Source: Daphnia pulex
Taxonomy: Eukaryota; Arthropoda; Branchiopoda; Diplostraca; Daphniidae
NCBI RefSeq assembly: GCF_021134715.1
Contig: NC_060021.1
Span: 11,192,501-11,256,500 of the forward strand
Length of the DNA stretch: 64,000 bases
Direction of reading: 5' to 3'
Part shown: one piece after another, positions 55,281 to 64,000 of the stretch
Numbering within the stretch: the first letter of the stretch is position 1
Layout: each line of letters starts with the position of its first letter
The notes under the pieces: generated by a model
Told to the model about the DNA's origin: nothing
Seen by the model: only the letters and a program-made list of their open reading frames with translations
The model's database searches: none
Translations under genes and position numbers: made by a program

Positions 55281-56640
55281 AAAATGGTAATTGAAAAATG
55301 ATAAATAAACACTGCATCAGTTTGAATATATTGAAAATATGCCCAAATTTCATTTTAAACATTCTAAAGTAACGTACGAGTGTACGACTCTTTAGCACAC
55401 ATACGTAGACTAAAATGTAAGCAATATACTATCCTACTTGATTTATCTTAAAAGTACATTATAACCAACTCAGATTTCCTGTTCTCATAATCTCATCACA
55501 CTTTTGTCTTGCAATAAAGTAGAGACCCTCTCAAAGAAGCAGCTTCATGACACGGCAGCGATCACGTGGAGAAAGGCAAAAGATCTTCGGCATGGTTTCA
55601 CAAAATAAATTTAAGTAGATTAAAAAATGGATCTTTCGAAAAGTCAAAACTCTAACGATTCACTTACACGCCTTAGAATTGTTCCTTTCGATTAAGCTTG
55701 GTCGAATGGCGTGGAAATACCTCATCACTTTTCAAAATCAAACCGTGGCTAAATTTTCACCGTAAAACTCCGGTAAAACTCGACTGAAAAAAAAGAGGAA
55801 GTACAAACACAGAAGCAAACGTAACATCCGACATTGGGCAGTGCGACATTTGTGGTAGAGCGAAAGCTTACATGGAAATGTCTAGTAAACGTTGACTTAC
55901 CTAAACTTATCATTCCGATTGCAAATGGCAAAGAATCTGGTTGCGAAGTCGGTAACGATCCCAGCTGACATCAAAACACGACACCAACACCGACCAACAC
56001 CAGGACTTGCGACAAGTAAGAAGTAACAAAGGTGTCTTATATCACACAATATAATGAATTAATGACATGCATAAAGTTAAACTAAACAGTGCCTCGAAAC
56101 TAGTTCAATATCACTTATTTTACAAAAGAATCTACACTTGGGGGAGAATTCTCAACTAATAATAGTAATTCTAGTTCAACCTCATGGCAATTTAATAAAA
56201 AAAAAAACTTGAAATTTTGACACTGGTCTGTCAATTGTAGAGCCATTGCTGATTGGATACCTTAAACTTGCCGATAAGAAGTGGCAGTTCCTCTGAGACA
56301 CCGTTGACAAAGGGAAGATGGTCCTGAAACTGGAATGGGTTGCGGCTGCCAGATCTTTAGTGTGTAGTAAAACTTGACTCTTTTACATTGTTTTAAAATG
56401 TTAAAATTAATTTTTCAACGAAAATTAATTTTTTGTAGTAATTGATTTGTAATATCCATTTTGCGAGTTATTGAGGGAAACAATGTTTACTCGCCTGCGT
56501 CAAAGTTTCAAAATTAACATCGATGACAAAAATTGACAGTAACATGCATGGACTTAATGGGGAAATGCAAATAAAAACTTTTCCGAATGAATTAAGTAAC
56601 AACTTTTCTTGAATGACATTTTCTTGGTGAAACCTAAATT
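55281..56640. other. intergenic between palindrome and MYND gene
   Basis: No gene recognised. The right end holds the 3'UTR of the minus-strand MYND gene. Confidence 0.5.
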
Positions 56641-59600
56641 TCAATGATTAGATTTGGCACACACTAACTTGTGTTTCCTCCAGTCGGATCGCTGACACTC
56701 GATGGAGCAGTACGCAGTTATCTTGCATCTCAAACAACGCTTAAACTTGTCGCATGATTGTTTACCACATCCAGCACATGGGTTCGGTGGACTCTCTTTC
56801 GGTGCACTTGTTTCCATAAAAACCTTGTCGATTGTTTCACCCAGAGCATCTTCTTCCTCGACCGGGCACACACCTTTTTCTCGATAAAGTGGCGATATGT
56901 AGGTTGCCAAGAATGGACTGTACTTGTCCAATGCAAGATATTTCTCTTGCCAGGAACTAGGCTTCATTTTCGTGGAATTTAAGCGGAGTACGTAACGCAA
57001 CAGTTTACTTCCTTCTTCAGTGGTGTTCACAATCATCGGACCCTGTTTCTTTTTCTTTTGAACAAAGACGCGCTGTAAGTATTCAGTCGCCTTTTCAGCC
57101 TGCAAACGCCCCTTTTCCACCAGTTTTTTAGAAAGACGGCAATCCAGGGCAGAAATCAGTAGCATTGGACTACCACACGGTGAACGGAGAGTTGGGCGAT
57201 GTACCCGAAAAACAAATTCGGGTTCCTTCGTTGTCACTGAATCTAACACAAATTCGGCCATTGATTGGGGAGTGGAAATATTGTAGGCGACGAAAATATC
57301 ACACCCCTGTTCGACATGGTAGTTGAATATGGTACCAATTATGTTTCGAACAACTTCCAGAGGAGGGAGCAGTCTCAGCTCTGGCAGATGCACCGCGTTT
57401 CCAAAATTGCTGAGACCCAAAAAATTGTTAATGGTATTTAAGGTCTTTTGGGCAGCTATGTGAGACATGAGTTCAGACACGGATTCTTTCCACGTTGGGG
57501 ATTGCTTCCAACAGCTCAATTGGTCAACGTCCCACTTTGCTTTCTCATGAAAACTCGCAGGCCACGGTTCCCATAAAGCTTTCTTCAAATTCACGCGAAT
57601 GCGGCGAACAGAACGGCGGAAACGAGCTTCGACGAAATCCACCAGGAATGGATGAGGAAAACACAACGTCAGGGGACTAATCTCTTCCGGCTCGGAAAAT
57701 AAGAAGGTAATCTCGTGTGTCGCCTCGCATGGAGGATCGTGGTCAGTTGCAATTTTTAATCCTATCAGAATTAGAAACAATTTTATTGTTGAGATGAAAT
57801 GAAATGCGAACTTCCAAATGGCTATAATTACTTTTTAGAACATCCTTGGAGTGAATGCTGATTTCGACGACAAAATCGTGTGCTGATTCTTGACAGCTGA
57901 CAGCTTCCATGAGAACTTCTTGTGATATCGATGATGAGAGAGACAGAAAAGGACTGCTGTCCATCACGCAGTTCTTGATTCCTTGCCGCTCCATATCTGC
58001 AACCGCACCCATGTTCATCATCACCGAGCCAGTAAAAACTTCGACGAGCACTGCACAATGATCCGGTAACAAATCATACGTTAATGGCTGGATAAATGAA
58101 AGTTGCATAGAACGTAAGCGACCAGCATCATTCTTGTGATAAAGCAGTTCAAAATTGTCAATGTAGTGGACGTCAGGATTCTCGGCCGCCCAATCAATCG
58201 GGTAATTTTTTTCTGATTCTTTCATTGCAAAAAGCTTCAAGCTAACCTTTAACAAATGGTTACTCGGTATCAAAATCAGACGGAGATTTGGGGCTCGAAA
58301 CAGGATTTTTGTTTTGTTGAACAAGGTTTTCAATTCAGGCGTGAAGGATTGAATTGTTGTCACCAAAATGACTGGAAAATTATTAACCCAATCGCTTACG
58401 GACTTTTGGGCAAGTTTAAATTGAGGAGCAACTTTCACAAACTGAAGGCGATATCCTTGCTGATCATGTTGAGTAAGTCGAGCAACTACATAAGAATATG
58501 TCAGGGGTGTGTAAGCTTTGAAGCACAAGTTCTTCTTGAATCGTTCACGATCAAAATCTTCCAGGAAATAACATTTCTTATGAAGTTTCTTCAGAAAATC
58601 GTCGATTGCAGGAGAAATGCAGAATGACACATTCCTAAATTGAGGGGCTGGAGACCAGGTTAACGTGATGGGTGTAAATCCGCCAAAATTTCCATTTCTT
58701 GAGTAAGTCGCACAACCCAAATCTACAGGGTTTGTTAATCGAAAGCCATAAAGTGTTGGAATCATGCTCATGGGAGCACAAAGCGCTTCTTCAACGTATT
58801 GTGCAGTAGTAGAAGCCAGCCTGCTACAGGATTTACTTCCTGTGATCAACAAGGCATCTGGTGAAGTAAGTCTTCGACTACACGATAACAATATATTGGG
58901 CAATCCCAAGTCCTCCGCATTAGTGGAGCAATCGATCACATGGAACTTTTCGGTCGCTTCTGTGTGACAAAATTGCAAATCGTCGTTCAAAGAGAAACGA
59001 AAGTTAATGAACTCTGCCACCGTCCTGTAGGATGAAACAAGATTCTTCAGTATCTTCTGGCAATAGGGCGTAGCAACAAAATCCTCGGTGGCCATTTCAA
59101 GTTCAGAGTAAGGCAGCGGTAGGTACGCTTCAAACGGGCACGAATAGATATTGACACGCCATCGAAAGGTTTTTGGCTCGAGAAAGGTAGGATTAATCGC
59201 TGCTGTTGATGAAAGCTGATCTGTTGAGCGGCAATTTCCAGTTTCAATGTAATTGTCAACTTCCTGCTTTAACTTTTGCTTCAATAAATCGGTAAAATCT
59301 TCGATTTCCATTTTAGATACAATCAGCAATGATAGCTTTGTCATGTAGGGAGTCGACGAAATATGCTGGGCAGAAATGAGGCTGTCTAGAAGTTGCTTTC
59401 CAAAACTACCGCCGTTAGCAATGAACTCTGATCTGGGGGAATTGTAATTGTTAAAAATTTTATGAATCAATTATTAATTTCATAAAGGGCAATTACCTCT
59501 CTTTCAGAATCTTTTCTGTTTGAGATGAATGAATCAAGCTTCTATCCAAAAATACCAGCCAACCCTTCCACACATTTTTTAATTCATCAAATTGTTTGGT

Positions 59601-60092
59601 TTCAATTGCAAAACCAAGATCAGGAAGTCCTCTCTCAACAAGTTCTTTAACATCTGTTACAAATCTATCAACGGTCGACTTTGGCCACACAGCATTATAC
59701 CACAAATCCCACAAATAACTCATGTCTTCATCTTCATTGACATTGAAATCTTTGGAAGAAATCACTTTCACAATAAGCACATTGCGAGCAAAAGTGAGTG
59801 GACAAGAATGATTTAAATGGATAGTCAGGTATCCATCGCAATTGGTCTTTGAAGCGATTGTGGTCAACACATTCATCAAATCTTGACAACCAAGAAAAAG
59901 AACCTATTTTAAGAATAACATTACCACTAATAGTTGAGAAGCTTCCTCTAAAAACAGATTTACCTTGACTTCTTCACTCTGAGAGCCTCTATAGTCTTTT
60001 AAAACATTTCTCGACTTAGCAGAACCAAACGGGAAATAAACTGGAGCATTCTCTCTCGAACGCCTTCTGGAAGGTGAAATAAACTTGGCCAT
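56641..60092 (-). CDS. DUF4470-like and MYND zinc-finger protein
   Basis: Exons: 56641-57761, 57832-59432, 59497-59903, 59964-60092; 1085 aa, phases agree. The N-terminal 180 residues (PVYFPFGSAKSRNVL, VLFLGCQDLMNVLTTI, YLWDLWYNAVWP) resemble DUF4470, the domain also found at the start of dynein axonemal assembly factor 3. The last 45 residues are a MYND finger: Cys pairs in CAGCG, CLRC, CSIEC and a final RKHKLVC (1041-1080), a protein-interaction zinc module. The roughly 850 residues between have no domain I recognise. It may be a scaffold or co-regulator; function is not assigned. The start is the ATG at 60092, the first in frame before a good exon. Confidence 0.85.
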
Positions 60093-63000
60093 TTCCAATC
60101 TCTACATCGAATCACGAAAACCATTAATGCTGGTTGTAATAATGTATGATTACAATTTTGATTTAATTATACCTTCACCAAATTTAATACTGGTGTTTTG
60201 GCCCTGCCTGTTTTGCAGCTGCATTCAATTTAAATTGAAAATAAACAAAAGGTGTGTAATTTGCTCAGCCCTCACTCTTCACTCGTCAGACCACAACAAG
60301 AAAAGATGGCGATAGACATAACTATAAAAAATGGCAAAAGCCACGTTTTGGGGGAAGGGAGACCAATGAGAAGATAGTTCAAAATTTTGCTGCTAGAGGT
60401 CGGTATTTACCGTCAACAAACTGGCGCACTATTTGAATGGAAATCGAAATGAATTAAAACTTGAACGATGTGAATATCACAGTTATCACGACATAAAACG
60501 AAAACCATTTCTTATTTGATAATGAAAAAGAAGTTTTAAACGGCAAAGAAATAATTGAAATACCACTTCACGCACCGATACAAACATACAATACAGACAG
60601 CAAATTTAATTTGACAAAAATTTCGAGACAAATACGAAGATTTTAAAAATCTATTTCAACTGTCATAGTAATTGTCCATAAGGGAAAATATGAATTAATT
60701 GCATCATTTCAAATGAGTTTTTCTTTATTGGGTCATGCTTTTAGCCTCAAAGAAAAAATACGTTAATGATGGGATGAAAGAACTCTCTCATTAAAAACCC
60801 GTTTCATAACTTATACTTAGATCAAAAGCGCCATTTGCATTAAACAAGAAAGAGAGAGAGAGAAAACAAAAACTGATTGCTGCATCGATAACTGATATGC
60901 ATTCCGATGCAGCGATGGCGATAAAACCCCGTTTCATCTATTATAACCAAAACCTAAAAATCCATCTGATACGGTGACTATATATAGTTCCAGATACGAA
61001 TACGGTCGTCGATTGATGTGTTTGCTCGATTACGACCAAATAATTTATAGAGGCGCCATCGTGGAGCAGAGGAATTGGAAGGAAAAAACCAAACCAAAAA
61101 AAAAAAAAAGAACGTTGGCTATACAGATTCTATGCATACATAATGGACAATTTAATATAATTGATAATGAGCGTTCCAGTTTGCCCAAAGAGGCTCATGA
61201 AGGCGATTAGTCCTGTTAAGGAATAAACGATGACTCATATAAGTGGAGACCCCATAAAAAGCCGAGCTCAACCATCCGTCTTATTACACATACCCACCAA
61301 GTTTGTCGGTCCGAAATACATATAAATCTCTACCCGTTGCTCCAGTTCCAAACAATCTTGTCCTCCCATCCGAGTTGCAACATTCCTCCCCTTTTCGTTT
61401 TGTTCGACTCAAAAGATAACAAGTTGGCAGGGCGGAATAACTGGAAGCCCCTTTTGTTTAATGCGACACACAAACTTCTCGGAGCATTGGGTCAGATGTG
61501 TAGACCCCATCACGCCGATACAAGTCACGCTCCGACCAAATGACGCAACACGACCGAAAGTTACCGCACCTTATAACGCGACGCCAAACCATATACACCG
61601 GCGCCATAAATGCTAAATAGTCGGGTGGATATATATCTATTTCGGCAGTATCATCAAAGTACACACATTAAAAAGAAAAGAAAAAGAAAAAAAGAGGGGG
61701 GCCTCCGGGAGGTGTTGGTGCTATGCGCCATTTTTGCATATGTAATTGCCATGGAGCGTATCATTCCATATCCCACCGGTGTGGTGGATGAAGGTGGAAC
61801 CGGAGAACTCGCAGGCTGCTTCATCATCATCATCATCAAAATAATCTTCTTCTTCTTCTTCTTTATCTTCCTTTTCTCTTTGGAATAGAAAAGGAAACAA
61901 GGGAATGAATGAATTGCTGCTCTTGACACGGAGCTAGAGAGTCAGTTACACGGACTCTATCCAACTGCTGATTGTGTGAGATGCAAATAACAATATTTCA
62001 CGGTCTGTTGGAGCTGCTGCTGCAAGGATGGATGGATGGATGACGAGAGAAGCTCACTAAATACATATCCCCATACCCCCCGACTGCCAGTTGAAATGCT
62101 CCGTCCCAGTGCACAGTGTACGACGTACAGGAAGGAAGAAGAAGAAGAAGAAGCTGGAAAAACAACACGGCAGCTCGTTGATTGACACACCTCCTCCAGG
62201 TCATCCATCACTCCGCAGCAGCAGCGATGATGATGATCAAGGAGCGTGAAATTCATCCCGTCGGTGGTCTTGTTATGTACACACTGTACACTGTACGCTA
62301 GAGGTGTGTATAGTACATGTGAACACTATGCTCATTTCATCCCTTATAAAGCAGTAGCCACCACCACCAACAACAACAGCAACAACAACAACAACTCTGG
62401 AGAGCCCGGGATATTTGAAGGCTCTTTTGTCATCATCATCTCCGTGAGCTGCAGCCACCACGAGATGATTTGTCGGTAGTCATTTAAACGAAACCGCGCC
62501 AGGGTGGCTCTTGTTAGACACACACACACACACTCACACACACACACAAAAGAAAGAATATAATAACACACGTTTAACTATGATAGTTGTTGCTAGACAG
62601 CTGCTGCTGTGTGTGGCATGCAAGCTGGGAGAATTTTTCCGGTTGTTTTTCTTTTAATCTTTTTCTTTTGGGGAGCTTTTGTTCTTTAACGACTGGCTGG
62701 TTGATGGCTGGTCACGGACAGTCGCCGCCGGTCGTAGATCACGACTCGCAAGAGTTCTTCTCCCGTTAAGAGAAAGAGTTTAGTGTACGAAAGAGTCTTG
62801 GTCTTGTACAAGCCTCGTTACAAGCCCATCGTCGCAACATATTTCACGCCAACTCAATTGATGAAGTGAAACACAACAACTCGGCTGACGAATGGCCCGG
62901 CGTACAACTAATCACCCAGCAGCAGAGGCAAAGGAAACAAACAGCTCTACAACAGTACTAACACACACCAAGTCAATTTGTCCCGGCGTCTACAAATCTT

Positions 63001-64000
63001 TGAGTTGGCAAATGAATCTCGACGCCAGTTTATATTCACGTCCTTTTAAAAAAGAGAAAAAGAGAGAAGAAATTCAAAGAAAAAAACAAGTTCGCGATTA
63101 CATCCAATGGCGATGGGAGATGTTGGGTCCGACATTTAACTGCCCATTCTACGGACGGACCGACAGGCAAAACAGCGTGCATTCTTTTCAGTTTTCCCTA
63201 GTAAACCACAAAAATTCGTTAGACTCTCTCTCTCTACCGACATTTTTTTTTCTTCTTCTGTCCAGGAAAATAAGGAAGATCCCAGGGAATCACACACACT
63301 CTCGTCTGATGGTGATTTGTTGGTAGTCGTTAAAAGGAATCGGTGGGAGGTTGCCGTGTGTGTGTGTGTGCAACACCTCATCTTTTTCTTCTTTTTGGCC
63401 TGCGTGACGATATAGTGTGGGAACAACAACAACAACAACAATATAGGCCTTCCCCCCCCCCCTCAACTCACTTTTAACGGCCTTTTTTTTTTCTTCTTCT
63501 TCAAGCTGCTGATGACTGGTCACGGGTTATTCCCGCCACCGCTTCGGTCGTTCATCATCTACACGTACGGATTCTCTATATACAGCGCCGCCGTCCAGTT
63601 TTTTTTTTCTAACCGAAAAAAACCGAGATGATATGACCCACATTAATCCCAGTATAGAAACATTTTCACGAAAAAAAAAAATGTGGGGAAAAGAATTTGA
63701 ACGGAGCCTCTGTAAAGTTTCAAATTACCAGCCGCTATAACGCGGACGCCAACACTGGCGAGTCGTAAATCTTCTTCAAACGTGTGTATATATACACACA
63801 TGCATTTATAGAAGTTTTTTACACTCTTAAATTCACACACACATGGACGTTTTTCACTCTGAGAAAATAGAAAAATGCATTTAAATAATTAAAGGTGAAT
63901 AACAATCCAAGAATGCGTTGTGTTTAGTTCGACTTGATGTTCATCAAAACTTTTCGTGATGTTTGGAGGGACTTGATTCAATGAGCATTTCGATCTGTTG
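60093..64000. other. gene-poor right end
   Basis: No coding gene recognised over 3.9 kb. Contains many simple repeats: poly-A/T and GAA/CTT runs (61670-61870, 62130-62155), ATC/GAT repeats (61825-61840), AAC repeats (62365-62395), CA repeats (62518-62548), a GT run (63356-63370) and AAC repeats (63424-63440). Similar in texture to 1-1400, so it may be the upstream region of a gene beyond the window. No tRNA cloverleaf seen. Confidence 0.45.

Noticed and set aside
60093-64000. Several 60-140 codon frames at the right end
   Set aside because: Driven by simple repeats (CA, AAC, GAA, CTT) and mirrored on the opposite strand; no recognisable protein feature.

Overview
This window looks like nuclear DNA of a small-genome arthropod, most probably a branchiopod crustacean of the Daphnia type. 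That is an inference from gene content and architecture, not a database match: introns are mostly 55-110 bp with GT-AG ends, genes are dense, clip-domain immune proteins are present, and there is a tandem array of UDP-glycosyltransferases with KxKxx tails. All coding genes below were rebuilt by joining exons by eye, checking that splice phases agree and that the summed CDS is a multiple of three.

Layout. 1-5.6 kb: a PAQR-family seven-helix receptor (PAQR4-like, +) with its 5' and 3' flanks. 5.65-9.3 kb: a secreted heme peroxidase with an N-terminal clip domain (-). 11.4-14.7 kb: a secreted clip-domain trypsin-like protease (-). Together these two form a small extracellular, immunity- or matrix-type pair. 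16.4-20.4 kb: adenylate kinase 2 (-) and an SLC49A4/DIRC2-like lysosomal transporter (-). 21.7-24.5 kb: a BED-finger protein derived from a hAT transposase (+). 25.1-27.1 kb: a BTB/C2H2 zinc-finger protein (-). 28.0-30.4 kb: methylcrotonoyl-CoA carboxylase beta subunit (+).

30.6-44.9 kb is a UGT cluster: five units on the minus strand and one divergent unit on the plus strand. The third unit (35707-37029) has no terminal exons of its own. Its last donor is in phase with the two terminal exons of the next unit downstream, which suggests shared 3' exons.

45.5-55.1 kb is a large, almost perfect inverted repeat (arms about 4.1 kb, axis at 50294.5, spacer about 1.3 kb). Each arm carries two decayed copies of a Tyr/Thr-rich repeat protein gene, so there are four copies. 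Each arm also has a TATA-plus-initiator promoter preceded by roughly 190-bp tandem units that each contain an AAGGTCA nuclear-receptor-type half-site. 56.6-60.1 kb: a DUF4470-like plus MYND zinc-finger protein (-). 60.1-64 kb: no gene recognised.

No tRNA, rRNA or CRISPR array was recognised, and no intact transposon apart from the domesticated hAT gene. The features most worth follow-up are the palindrome, the possible shared UGT 3' exons, the clip-domain peroxidase beside a clip-domain protease, and an in-frame retainable intron that splits a zinc finger.
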